Source of the DNA: Microbacterium sp. PM5
GTDB lineage: Bacteria; Actinomycetota; Actinomycetes; Actinomycetales; Microbacteriaceae
Length of the DNA: 64,000 nucleotides
Direction of reading: 5' to 3'
Assembly (NCBI RefSeq): GCF_003293595.1
Contig: NZ_CP022162.1
Coordinates: forward strand, 1,085,737-1,149,736
Shown here: piece by piece, positions 36,118-44,711 of the stretch
Position numbering within the stretch: the stretch's first letter is position 1
Layout of the letters: each line of letters opens with the position of its first letter
The notes under the pieces: model-generated
Database searches by the model: none
Told to the model about the DNA's origin: nothing
What the model saw: only the letters and a program-made list of their open reading frames with translations
Program-made: the position numbers and the translations under genes

Positions 36118-37565
36118 TGCCTGACACCCCGCCGAACGACGACGAGTTCGCGGACCTGTTCAGCAAGCTGCCGACCCCGCGCGAGCAGGCGCCGGCATCG
36201 GGCGAAGGGGCCCCCGTCCCGCCGTCGCGCCGCGCCGCGAGGGAGGCTGCGGCTGCCGCGAACGTCGCCCCCGAGACGACTCCGTCGGACACGAGCACAC
36301 CGACTGCGACGCCGGTTTCCGCGCGCGCGGGCAACGAAGCTGCCGAACCGCGCCCTGCGGCCGCGGCACCGGAGCCACTGGTCGCCCACGCTGCACCCGC
36401 GCATCAGCAGCTCGATGCGCTCTTCAGCGCGGAAGCGCACTCCGACCGCGGGCACGGCAACCGGCACGATCGCGATCGCCGGAAGAGCCGCATCGCGGGC
36501 TGGGTGATCTTCGGCGTGATCCTGGCGATCCTGGGTGGCATCGTGGGTGGCGGCTTCTATGTCTGGAACACCTACGAAGACAAGATTCGGGCCTTCATGG
36601 GCTGGGAAGAGCCCAAGGACTACGAGGACGGCATCGCCGAGGGTGACGCCACCGTGACGATCGTCACCGGAGACACCGGATCGACGATCTCGACCTCACT
36701 CTTCCAGGCCGGAGTCACAAAGACCGACACCGCCTTCTACGACTATCTGATCAAGACCGGACAGAACCCGGACTTCCAACCGGGCGTGTATGCGCTGAAG
36801 CAGAAGATGTCGTCCGCAGCAGCGCTCAAGGCTCTCGAAGACCCCACCAGTCGACGCGAGAACACGGCGCAGCTGCCCGAGGGTCTGACGATGAATTCGA
36901 CCCTGACGCGACTCGCCGACGGCACCGGCATCCCGCTCGCCGACCTGCAGGCGGCCGTCGCCGATCCCTCGCAGTACGGTGTCAGCGCCACCACGCTCGA
37001 GGGCTGGCTGTTCCCGGCGACGTACACGTTCGATCCGGGAACGACGGCGCAGCAGGTGATCAAGACCCTGGTCGATCGCACGGTGACCTCTCTCGACAAG
37101 GCCGGCGTGCCGAGCGACCAGCGCGAGCGCATCCTGACCGTCGCGTCGATCATCCAGCGCGAGGCACGGTTCACGGCCGACTTCTACAAGGTGTCCCGTG
37201 TGATCGAGAATCGCCTCGACCCCAACAACGAGGAGACCCACGGTCTGCTGCAGATGGACTCGACGGCGCAGTACGGCTACAACGAGATCAACAAGGGCAC
37301 GGCCAGCTCCTCGGCGGAGGCCCTCGCCAACGACAACCCGTGGAACACGTATCTGCACCCGGGTCTGCCGATCGGGCCCATCGCCAACCCCGGCGACCTG
37401 GCCATCGATGCGGCGATGCACCCGGCCGACGGTCCGTGGCTGTACTTCGTGACGGTCAACCTCGACACCGGGGAGACGATCTTCAGCACCACGTATGCCG
37501 AGCACGAGAAGGCCGTCGCGCAGTGGCAGCAGTGGTGTGCCGCCAATGACAGTGCCGACTGCTGA
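36117..37565 (+). CDS. mltG: Endolytic murein transglycosylase MltG
   Basis: 482 residues. Cuts nascent glycan strands in peptidoglycan and limits their length. A long disordered Ala/Pro/Thr-rich cytoplasmic N-terminus (1-120) precedes one membrane helix (about 125-148), then the YceG domain with VTIVTGDTGSTISTSL, LEGWLFPATYTF and the catalytic Glu in VASIIQREARF. LPIGPIANPGDLAIDAAMHP completes the fold. It starts in a TGATG overlap with ruvX and its 3' end overlaps aroE by 20 bp. Confidence 0.94.
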   Translation: MPDTPPNDDEFADLFSKLPTPREQAPASGEGAPVPPSRRAAREAAAAANVAPETTPSDTSTPTATPVSARAGNEAAEPRPAAAAPEPLVAHAAPAHQQLDALFSAEAHSDRGHGNRHDRDRRKSRIAGWVIFGVILAILGGIVGGGFYVWNTYEDKIRAFMGWEEPKDYEDGIAEGDATVTIVTGDTGSTISTSLFQAGVTKTDTAFYDYLIKTGQNPDFQPGVYALKQKMSSAAALKALEDPTSRRENTAQLPEGLTMNSTLTRLADGTGIPLADLQAAVADPSQYGVSATTLEGWLFPATYTFDPGTTAQQVIKTLVDRTVTSLDKAGVPSDQRERILTVASIIQREARFTADFYKVSRVIENRLDPNNEETHGLLQMDSTAQYGYNEINKGTASSSAEALANDNPWNTYLHPGLPIGPIANPGDLAIDAAMHPADGPWLYFVTVNLDTGETIFSTTYAEHEKAVAQWQQWCAANDSADC

Positions 37566-38403
37566 GGTCCCGTCCGGGTCGCTGCTGGAGGTGTGGGGCG
37601 ACCCGATCGCTCACAGCCTCTCGCCGCAGATCCACGCCGCTGCATACGCCGCGCTGGGCTGGGACTGGACCTACGGACGGCGGCGCGTTGCAGCGGCCGA
37701 CTTCGCGGGGGAGGTGGGCCGGCTCGCCCCGGCATTTCGAGGGCTCTCGCTCACCTTTCCGCTGAAAGCCGAGGCCTTCGCGGCCGCCGCGGCCCGTGAT
37801 CGCACGGCCGAGCTCACCGGCGCCGTCAACACGCTCGTCCGCGTGGGCGGGCAGTGGCGCGGCTTCAACACGGATGTCGGCGGAATCGTCGGCGACGTGC
37901 GAGCCCACGGGCTCGACACGATCGAGACCGCACGCATCATCGGCGCCGGGGCGACCGCGACGTCTGCGCTCGTCGCTCTCGCGCAGCTCGGCGCCCACAC
38001 GGTCGACGTGGTCGCGCGACGGCCCGACGCCGCGCACGCCCTCGCCCAGCTGGGGGAGCGCCTGTCGGTGGCCGTCTCGATCGCGCCGCTCGAAACGGTC
38101 CGGCCGGCGCCCGTGGCGCTCACGGTCTCCACCCTGCCCGGCGGGGCCGACCTGCCGGAGGACACCGCACGACGTCTCGCCTCCGGCGGAGGGCTGCTCT
38201 ACGACGTCGTCTACGGCCACTGGCCGACCCCGCTGGCCACGGCCTGGCAGACGACCGGCGCACCCGCCGTCAACGGACTCGGCATGCTGGTGCGACAGGC
38301 CGTCCTGCAGATCCGCGCGTTCCGGACGGGCGACGTCGAGCAGCCGCTGCCCGGCGAGGATGCCGTCGTGGACATCATGGCCCGCGCGCTCGTGGGAGAC
38401 TAG
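37546..38403 (+). CDS. aroE: Shikimate dehydrogenase
   Basis: 285 residues. Reduces 3-dehydroshikimate with NADPH. N-terminal [18 protein letters not shown] and [12 protein letters not shown] (substrate lysine) and GAVNTLV; the dinucleotide motif is [15 protein letters not shown], a variant of GxGGxx; C-terminal [14 protein letters not shown]. The last motif and the variant Rossmann loop differ from classic AroE, a feature of the actinobacterial AroE-like type. The start ATG 37546 lies within mltG; GTG 37552 is an alternative. Confidence 0.9.
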   Translation: MTVPTAEVPSGSLLEVWGDPIAHSLSPQIHAAAYAALGWDWTYGRRRVAAADFAGEVGRLAPAFRGLSLTFPLKAEAFAAAAARDRTAELTGAVNTLVRVGGQWRGFNTDVGGIVGDVRAHGLDTIETARIIGAGATATSALVALAQLGAHTVDVVARRPDAAHALAQLGERLSVAVSIAPLETVRPAPVALTVSTLPGGADLPEDTARRLASGGGLLYDVVYGHWPTPLATAWQTTGAPAVNGLGMLVRQAVLQIRAFRTGDVEQPLPGEDAVVDIMARALVGD

Positions 38404-38407
38404 GCGA

Positions 38408-39619
38408 ATGCTCCGCGTGCTCACGGCCGGCGAATCGCACGGCCCCGAACTCGTCGCCTTCATGGAGGGTCTGCCCGCCGGCGTCCCCGTCTCCCGCGCC
38501 GCGATCCAAGCCGATCTCGCGCGTCGCAAGCTCGGCTACGGCCGCGGCTCGCGGATGAAGTTCGAAGAGGACGAACTGACCATCTCCGCCGGCGTCCGGC
38601 ATGGGCTCAGCATGGGAAGCCCGATCGCGCTGCGCATCGGCAACACCGAGTGGCCCAAGTGGACCGAGGTCATGAGCGCCGAACCGGTCGAGATGACCGA
38701 GATGTCGCGCGGGCGCGGTGCTGCCCTCACCCGACCCCGCCCGGGCCACGCCGACCTGGTGGGTATGCAGAAGTACGGCTTCGACGAGGCCCGTCCGATT
38801 CTCGAGCGTGCGAGTGCCCGCGAGACGGCGGCGCGTGTGGCTCTGGGTGCGATCGCCCGCTCGTTCCTCGGTGAGCTCGGCATCCGCCTCGTCAGCCACA
38901 CGCTGTCGATCGGCCCCGTTCACGTGCCCGCAGGCGCTGCCCTTCCGACTCCGGACGACGTCGCCGCGCTCGACGCCGATCCGCTGCGGTGCTTCGATCC
39001 CGCGACGTCTGCGGCCATGGTCGCCGAGGTGGATGCCGCGAAGAAGGACGGCGACACCCTGGGCGGCATCGTCGAGGTCCTCGCCTACGGCCTTCCGCCC
39101 GGTCTGGGCTCCCATGTGCAGTGGGACCGCCGCCTCGACGGCAAGCTGGCACAGGCACTGATGAGCATCCAGGCCATCAAGGGCGTGGAGGTCGGCGACG
39201 GCTTCGAGACCACACGCCGACGGGGTTCGGCGGCTCACGACGAGCTGTTCGCGGCATCCGAGGGCATCACGCGCTCCTCCGACAAGGCCGGCGGCACCGA
39301 AGGTGGAATGTCCACCGGGACGGTGCTGCGCGTGCGCGCCGGCATGAAGCCGATCGCGACCGTGCCGCACGCGCTTCGGACCATCGACGTCACGACGGGC
39401 GAGGCCGCCACCGCGCACCATCAGCGCTCCGACGTCTGCGCCGTGCCCGCCGCGGGCGTGGTGGCCGAGGCCATGGTCGCGATCGTGCTCGCCGAAGCGG
39501 TGCTGGAGAAGTTCGGCGGCGACAGCGTCGCCGAGACGGCTCGTAATCTCCGCAGCTACCTCTCCGCGATCCCCGAGACCCTGCAGACGGCCTCGGACAG
39601 CGACGACGCCCTCGGATGA
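38408..39619 (+). CDS. aroC: Chorismate synthase
   Basis: 403 residues. Final step of the shikimate pathway, FMN-dependent. [61 protein letters not shown] and [13 protein letters not shown] are chorismate synthase signatures (each only partly quoted). Longer forms would start inside aroE. It overlaps aroK by 4 bp. Confidence 0.97.
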   Translation: MLRVLTAGESHGPELVAFMEGLPAGVPVSRAAIQADLARRKLGYGRGSRMKFEEDELTISAGVRHGLSMGSPIALRIGNTEWPKWTEVMSAEPVEMTEMSRGRGAALTRPRPGHADLVGMQKYGFDEARPILERASARETAARVALGAIARSFLGELGIRLVSHTLSIGPVHVPAGAALPTPDDVAALDADPLRCFDPATSAAMVAEVDAAKKDGDTLGGIVEVLAYGLPPGLGSHVQWDRRLDGKLAQALMSIQAIKGVEVGDGFETTRRRGSAAHDELFAASEGITRSSDKAGGTEGGMSTGTVLRVRAGMKPIATVPHALRTIDVTTGEAATAHHQRSDVCAVPAAGVVAEAMVAIVLAEAVLEKFGGDSVAETARNLRSYLSAIPETLQTASDSDDALG

Positions 39620-40155
39620 CGAGCCCTGCGATCGTCCTCATCGGCCCGATGGGGGCGGGGAAGACGAGCGTCGGCAAGCGCGTGGCCAAACGCCTCGGCC
39701 TGCCGTTCACCGACAGCGACGCCGTGATCGTTCGTGAGCACGGCCCGATCGAGACCATCTTCGCCACCCACGGCGAGGAGCACTTCCGCGAGCTGGAGCG
39801 CCGGGCCGTGGCCGATGCTCTGCAGGCGGGCGGCATCGTCGCACTCGGCGGGGGAGCCGTGCTGCACCCCGGCACTCAAACCGCGCTCGCCGGTCACCGC
39901 GTCGTGCTGCTGACCGTCGCGCCGCACAATGTCGCGGCTCGCATCCGCGGCGGCGCGCGCCCCCTGCTGCAGGAGGGCGACGCCGTGGAGCGCTGGCACG
40001 AGATCTACGCTGCGCGCCGCCCCCTCTACGAACGGCTCGCACACGTGAGCTTCGACACGTCCGCCGGTCCTCTGCAAGACACGGTCGACGCCCTCGCGGC
40101 GTGGATCGAGGCGGAGCTGCCCGGTGACGATCACGCGCGAGGAGCACAGGAATGA
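39616..40155 (+). CDS. aroK: Shikimate kinase
   Basis: 179 residues. Phosphorylates shikimate. Walker [12 protein letters not shown], the substrate-binding Asp in [17 protein letters not shown] and [10 protein letters not shown] are all present, with RGGARPLLQ in the lid. ATG overlaps the aroC stop by 4 bp; its own stop overlaps aroB. Confidence 0.96.
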   Translation: MTSPAIVLIGPMGAGKTSVGKRVAKRLGLPFTDSDAVIVREHGPIETIFATHGEEHFRELERRAVADALQAGGIVALGGGAVLHPGTQTALAGHRVVLLTVAPHNVAARIRGGARPLLQEGDAVERWHEIYAARRPLYERLAHVSFDTSAGPLQDTVDALAAWIEAELPGDDHARGAQE

Positions 40156-41234
40156 CCGACACCACCGTCATCGGCGTCGCCGGCGACCAGCCCTACGACA
40201 TCACGATCGGACGAGGCATCCTCGGCATGGTCGGCGACGCTCTGCCTCCCGCCGCACAGAAGGTTCTCATCGTGCACCCGCCGACACTGTCCGCGCAGGC
40301 GACCGAGCTGCGCGAGCTGCTGCTCGGGTCGGGGGATCGCCAGGTGCTGCTCGCCGAGGTTCCGGATGCCGAGCAGGGCAAGCGCGTCGAGGTGGCGGCC
40401 TTCTGCTGGCAGGTCATGGGCCAGGCCGACTTCACGCGCACCGACGCCGTCGTCGGGTTCGGCGGGGGAGCCGTGACCGACCTGGCGGGCTTCGTCGCGG
40501 CGACCTGGCTGCGCGGCGTCGCGGTGGTGCAGGTGCCCACGACGGTGCTCGGCATGGTCGATGCCGCCGTCGGCGGCAAGACCGGCATCAACACGGCGGA
40601 GGGCAAGAATCTCGTCGGCGCGTTCTGGCCGCCTCGCGCGGTGATCTGCGACCTGGCTCTGCTCGACACGCTCAGCCGCAACGAGCGGGTGGCCGGGTTC
40701 GCCGAAGTCGTCAAGGCCGGCTTCATCTGGTACCCGGAGATCCTCGATCTCATCGAGGCGGATCCCGACGCCGCCGTCGATCCGCAGTCCCCGGCGTTCC
40801 GACGCTGTATCGAGCTGGCGATCGAGATGAAAGCGCGCGTCGTCGGCGAGGACCTCCGCGAAGCCGGGCTGCGCGAAGTGCTGAACTACGGGCACACGCT
40901 CGGCCACGCGATCGAGCACGCCGAGCGGTATCAGTGGCGCCACGGCGCAGCGATCTCGATCGGCATGCTCTTCGCCGCGGAGCTGTCGCGGCTCGCCGGC
41001 CGCCTCTCCGACGACGCGGCCGTGCGGCACCGCCGCATCCTCGAACTGCTCGGACTGCCGACCTCGTACCGCGCGGGCGCGTGGAAGCAGCTGCTGGCCA
41101 CCATGCAGCGCGACAAGAAGACGCGCGGTGCGATGCTGCGCTTCATCGTCCTCGACGACATCGCGAAGCCGACCGTTCTGCAGGCCCCGGACGAGTCCCT
41201 CCTGTTCGCGGCCTATCAAGAAGTCGCCGAGTGA
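40152..41234 (+). CDS. aroB: 3-dehydroquinate synthase
   Basis: 360 residues. Second step of the shikimate pathway, NAD- and metal-dependent. GFGGGAVTDLAGFVAATWLRG, VPTTVLGMVDAAVGGKTGIN, and the metal ligands in NYGHTLGHAIEH identify it. Translationally coupled to aroK (ATGA overlap) and followed, unusually, by a GNAT gene before aroQ. Confidence 0.97.
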   Translation: MTDTTVIGVAGDQPYDITIGRGILGMVGDALPPAAQKVLIVHPPTLSAQATELRELLLGSGDRQVLLAEVPDAEQGKRVEVAAFCWQVMGQADFTRTDAVVGFGGGAVTDLAGFVAATWLRGVAVVQVPTTVLGMVDAAVGGKTGINTAEGKNLVGAFWPPRAVICDLALLDTLSRNERVAGFAEVVKAGFIWYPEILDLIEADPDAAVDPQSPAFRRCIELAIEMKARVVGEDLREAGLREVLNYGHTLGHAIEHAERYQWRHGAAISIGMLFAAELSRLAGRLSDDAAVRHRRILELLGLPTSYRAGAWKQLLATMQRDKKTRGAMLRFIVLDDIAKPTVLQAPDESLLFAAYQEVAE

Positions 41235-41773
41235 GCGAGCCCGTCGTCCGGCGCGTCCGCGCGGCGGAGTGGCGGGAGATCCGCGACCTCCGCATCGAGG
41301 CCGTCGGCGATCCGGCGGCATCCATCGCTTTCCTGTCCACCGTCGAACAGGAGCGTGCGCACGACGAGGTGTTCTGGCGCGAGCGCGCCGCGGGCGCGTC
41401 GCTGTCCGACGAGGCCGCTCAGTTCATCGCCGACGACGACGGGCGGTGGGTCGGCACGGTGACCGTCCTCCTCCGGGCGGCGGGCACCGCCGATCATCTG
41501 GGTCGACCCGTGACCGAGGCGCGCGCAGACATCGTGGGCGTCTACGTGGCGCCGTCGCACCGGGGTACGGGACTGCTCGGGCGCCTCGTCGATGTGGCCG
41601 GGGCATGGGCCCGGGATCGTGGGGCCGACGAGCTGACGCTCGATGTGCACGCCGAGAACCATCGCGCGCAGGGTGCCTATCGCAAAGTCGGCTTCGTCGC
41701 GACGGGGGAGAGGCTCACGAGCGTCATCGGTCCCGAGCTCGTGATGGTGCGCGCCGGTAGGGTGAGCGCGTGA
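41231..41773 (+). CDS. GNAT-family N-acetyltransferase inside the aro operon
   Basis: 180 residues from a GTG that overlaps the aroB stop. Acetyl-CoA-binding motif A is in VGVYVAPSHRGTGLLGRLVD, followed by LDVHAENHRAQGAYRKVGFVATG (motif B). The substrate is unknown. Its stop overlaps the aroQ start by 4 bp, so it is fully embedded between two pathway genes. Proteins with the substrate-side segment AIAFLSTVEQERAH are common actinobacterial GNATs, so an insertion without pathway role is as likely as a dedicated function. Confidence 0.85.
   Translation: MSEPVVRRVRAAEWREIRDLRIEAVGDPAASIAFLSTVEQERAHDEVFWRERAAGASLSDEAAQFIADDDGRWVGTVTVLLRAAGTADHLGRPVTEARADIVGVYVAPSHRGTGLLGRLVDVAGAWARDRGADELTLDVHAENHRAQGAYRKVGFVATGERLTSVIGPELVMVRAGRVSA
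41758..41763 (+). promoter_or_regulatory. -10-like box TAGGGT before aroQ
   Basis: TAGGGT, six bases, GTG at 41770, inside the end of the GNAT gene. It could give aroQ its own leaderless transcript. Confidence 0.35.
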
Positions 41774-42228
41774 CGACCCCTCGACGCCTCCTGCTGGTGA
41801 ACGGCCCCAACCTCAACCTGCTCGGCATCCGCGAGCCCGACGTCTACGGGCACGACACCCTCGCCGACGTGGAGCGGATCGTCCAGGATGCCGCCGCTGC
41901 GCGCGGCTTCGACGTCGAGGCGGTCCAGAGCAATCACGAGGGTGTGCTGATCGACGCGATCCACGAGGCGCGCACCACCTGCGCCGGGATCGTGATCAAC
42001 CCGGGAGGTCTCACCCACACCTCCGTCGTGCTCCGCGATGCGCTGTCGGGGGTGTCGCTGCCGGTGGCTGAAGTGCACATCTCCAACGTGTACGAGCGTG
42101 AGAGCTTCCGCCACCACTCGTACGTGGCGGACGTCGCCGTCGTGCACGTGATCGGCGAGGGCGTCGCCGGCTACGCACGTGCCACGGCGCTGCTGATCGA
42201 TGTCATCGTCGGCGCCGCCGAAGGCTGA
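41770..42228 (+). CDS. aroQ: 3-dehydroquinate dehydratase, type II
   Basis: 152 residues, the usual dodecameric type II length. NGPNLNLLGIREPDVYG (with the catalytic Tyr), SNHEGVLIDAIHEA, INPGGLTHTSVVLRDAL and EVHISNVYERESFRHHSYVA (catalytic His) are all present. Completes aroE-C-K-B-Q in one run; only aroG/aroF and aroA are missing from the window. Confidence 0.97.
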   Translation: MTTPRRLLLVNGPNLNLLGIREPDVYGHDTLADVERIVQDAAAARGFDVEAVQSNHEGVLIDAIHEARTTCAGIVINPGGLTHTSVVLRDALSGVSLPVAEVHISNVYERESFRHHSYVADVAVVHVIGEGVAGYARATALLIDVIVGAAEG

Positions 42229-42255
42229 GCCCCGGACGCCCGCGCGGCCGTGGGC

Positions 42256-42261
42256 TAAGAT
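42256..42261 (+). promoter_or_regulatory. -10 box TAAGAT of efp
   Basis: TAAGAT, with a leader of about 57 bases to the efp start. It suggests that efp-nusB has a promoter separate from the aro operon. Confidence 0.45.
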
Positions 42262-42324
42262 CGACTGTCGGCCGCGCGCCACCGCGTGCGCCCCCTCGAA
42301 CTCACGAACGGAAACTCCACACTC

Positions 42325-42885
42325 ATGGCATCGACCGCAGACATCAAGAACGGCGTCGTCCTCAGCATCGACGGACAGCTCTGGAGCGTCGTGGAGTTCC
42401 AGCACGTCAAGCCCGGCAAGGGCGGTGCGTTCGTGCGCACCAAGCTGAAGAACGTCATGACCGGCAAGGTTGTCGACAAGACGTTCAACGCGGGCGCCAA
42501 GGTCGAGATCGAGAACGTCGACCGCCGTGACTTCACCTACCTCTACAACGACGGCGAGGGCTTCGTCTTCATGGACGTGGCCGACTACGACCAGATCACG
42601 GTCGGCGCCGCAACGGTCGGCGATGCCGCGAACTTCCTGCTGGAGAACCAGCAGGTGCAGATCGCCCTCAACAACGGCAACCCGCTCTACATCGAGCTGC
42701 CGGCCTCCGTCGTGCTGGAGATCACCTACACCGAGCCGGGTCTGCAGGGCGACCGCTCGTCGGCGGGAACCAAGCCCGCCACCGTGGAGACCGGCTACGA
42801 GATCCAGGTTCCGCTGTTCCTGGAGACCGGCACGAAGGTCAAGGTCGACACCCGCACGGGCGACTACCTCGGCCGCGTCAACTGA
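42325..42885 (+). CDS. efp: Elongation factor P
   Basis: 186 residues. Rescues ribosomes stalled at polyproline. The tip-loop lysine is in [16 protein letters not shown]; the OB domains follow with [28 protein letters not shown]. In actinobacteria the lysine is often left unmodified or differently modified; no epmA/B is seen here. ATG 42325. Confidence 0.97.
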   Translation: MASTADIKNGVVLSIDGQLWSVVEFQHVKPGKGGAFVRTKLKNVMTGKVVDKTFNAGAKVEIENVDRRDFTYLYNDGEGFVFMDVADYDQITVGAATVGDAANFLLENQQVQIALNNGNPLYIELPASVVLEITYTEPGLQGDRSSAGTKPATVETGYEIQVPLFLETGTKVKVDTRTGDYLGRVN

Positions 42886-42903
42886 CGACCGGTCTTCGAA
42901 GCG

Positions 42904-43314
42904 ATGAGCGCACGGTCCAAGGCGCGCAAGCGCGCCCTCGACATCCTCTTCCAATCCGACGTCCGTGGCGATGAGCTCGCGGTGACCCTCGCCGCGGAAG
43001 CGAAGCGGGCGGCGAACGAGCCCGCTCGCGAAGCCTCGTGGCTGTACGCGCGCGAGATCGTCGACGGTGTCATCGACAACCGCGACGACATCGACGAGCA
43101 GATCGTCACCCACGCGCGCGACTGGAAGATCGAGCGGATGCCGGCGGTCGACCGGGCGATCCTGCGCCTGGCGGTGTGGGAGCTGATGTTCAACGACGAG
43201 GTGCCGGCCGCGGTGGTGATCGACGAGGCGGTGGAACTCGCGAAGGAGTTCTCGACCGACGACTCGGGTTCGTTCGTGCACGGCGTGCTGGGCCGGATCG
43301 CGCGCACCGCCTGA
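42904..43314 (+). CDS. nusB: Transcription antitermination factor NusB
   Basis: 136 residues. Binds boxA RNA with NusE for rRNA antitermination. SARSKARKRALDILFQSDVRG, MPAVDRAILRLAVWELMF and PAAVVIDEAVELAKEFSTDDSGSFVHGVL are NusB signatures. It starts 18 bp after efp, as usual. Confidence 0.96.
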   Translation: MSARSKARKRALDILFQSDVRGDELAVTLAAEAKRAANEPAREASWLYAREIVDGVIDNRDDIDEQIVTHARDWKIERMPAVDRAILRLAVWELMFNDEVPAAVVIDEAVELAKEFSTDDSGSFVHGVLGRIARTA

Positions 43315-43354
43315 GCGGGGCGCCAAGACCATCGCACCCCGAGAGACACCACGA

Positions 43355-44641
43355 GTGGCCTCCTTCCTCGAACTCCGTATCGATGAGCCCTGGCTCATCG
43401 GGGTCGTCGGCGCGCTCAGCGTCGGATTGATCGTCTTCCTCCTCATCCGCCGACGCGTCGAGCGCTGGCCGTTGTGGGCCGCGCTGTCGATGACGGTCGG
43501 CGCGAGCGCGGCCATCGCTTTCGCGCTGTACGCACGCAAGACGAACCTGTTCGGCATGCCACTGCCCTGGCAGGCGGTCGTCTGGGGTGCGGGCGGTTTG
43601 GCAGCCGTCGGGCTGGCCGTCGCGAACCTCGTGGGGGCTCCGTGGCGGCGGCGAGTGGTCGCTGTCCTCGCCATCCCGATCTTCTTGATCGAGGCGACGC
43701 TGGGGATCAATGCGTACTACGGGCTCACACCCACCGTTGCAAGCTTCTTCCACATTCAGATCAACCGACCGATCACGCTGCAGACGGGAACGAGCGGCCC
43801 CGACGGCGACGTGAACCTCTACCGCACGTGGCAGCCTCCGGCGGATATGCCCGCCACGGGTGAGCAGGGAACGATCGAGATCCCCGCGACGCAGTCAGGC
43901 TTCGCTGCCCGCACCGCCGGCATTTACAAACCTCCAGCCGCCCGCACGGCCCATCCGCCGCGCCTGCCGCTGGTCATCCTGATGATGGGCCAGCCGGGAG
44001 ACCCGGATCCGCAGTACATCGCAAAGGTCCTCGACGCCCAAGCCCAGAAGAACAAGGGTCTCGCACCATACGTGCTCGTCGTCGATCAGCTCGGAGACCC
44101 GAGCCGCGATCCCGCCTGCGCAGACTCGGCGATGTACGGCAACGTCGAAACGTACGTGACGCGCGACGTGGTCGCTTTCGCTCGTACACTCCCCGTACAG
44201 CAGAGCCCCGGCCAGTGGACCATCGCCGGCTATTCGAATGGGGGCGGGTGCGCCTTCAAGTACGCCGCCGAGCACCCCGACGTCTGGGGAAATCTGCTGT
44301 CCGTCAGTGGCGAGATCGATCCCGGATCGGAGCACCCCGATGAAACCGTCGCAGACGTCTTCGGCGGCTCGATCGCGGCGTACGACGCCGCCAAGCCGAC
44401 GAGCATCCTCAGCTCTCACGCGGGGGGCTATCCCAACGAGTGGGCATTGTTCACTGCTGGTCAGAACGACCCCGCTTACATCGATCAGGCCCGCCGCGGG
44501 GCCGCAGCGGCTGCGAAGGCAGGGTGGAACGTCGACAGCTACGTCGTCCCGGGTGCCGGTCACGTCGTCGACGCGCTCGAGGGTGGACTCGCCGAGGGCT
44601 TCGCCCGTCTCTACCCCCGTCTGGGGCTGTCCGCGCCGTAG
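43355..44641 (+). CDS. Membrane-anchored esterase of the mycolyltransferase-like class
   Basis: 428 residues. Four hydrophobic segments in residues 12-125, then an extracellular alpha/beta hydrolase with PLVILMMGQPGDPD, the nucleophile in IAGYSNGGGCAF (Ser about residue 291) and the late VPGAGHVVDALE (catalytic His). This layout matches the PF00756 esterases related to antigen 85, several of which are membrane-anchored. No mycolate genes are near, so corynomycolate transfer is not implied. It lies 40 bp after nusB and 70 bp before namH, so an envelope role is plausible. GTG start with GAGAGACACC upstream. Confidence 0.7.
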   Translation: MASFLELRIDEPWLIGVVGALSVGLIVFLLIRRRVERWPLWAALSMTVGASAAIAFALYARKTNLFGMPLPWQAVVWGAGGLAAVGLAVANLVGAPWRRRVVAVLAIPIFLIEATLGINAYYGLTPTVASFFHIQINRPITLQTGTSGPDGDVNLYRTWQPPADMPATGEQGTIEIPATQSGFAARTAGIYKPPAARTAHPPRLPLVILMMGQPGDPDPQYIAKVLDAQAQKNKGLAPYVLVVDQLGDPSRDPACADSAMYGNVETYVTRDVVAFARTLPVQQSPGQWTIAGYSNGGGCAFKYAAEHPDVWGNLLSVSGEIDPGSEHPDETVADVFGGSIAAYDAAKPTSILSSHAGGYPNEWALFTAGQNDPAYIDQARRGAAAAAKAGWNVDSYVVPGAGHVVDALEGGLAEGFARLYPRLGLSAP

Positions 44642-44679
44642 AGCGGCATCGCCTGAGCGGCGCTGACGACTCCCGCGCG

Positions 44680-44685
44680 TAGACT
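44680..44685 (+). promoter_or_regulatory. -10 box TAGACT of namH
   Basis: TAGACT; the transcript would start near 44692 and carry AGGAGGA seven bases before the ATG at 44712. Confidence 0.5.
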
Positions 44686-44711
44686 CGGGAGCTGTTCGAC
44701 CAGGAGGACGC

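Noticed and set aside
43355..44641. Mycolyltransferase (antigen 85)
   Set aside because: The fold and the GYSNGG elbow fit the broader esterase class, but four N-terminal helices and the absence of mycolate genes argue against true mycolyl transfer.
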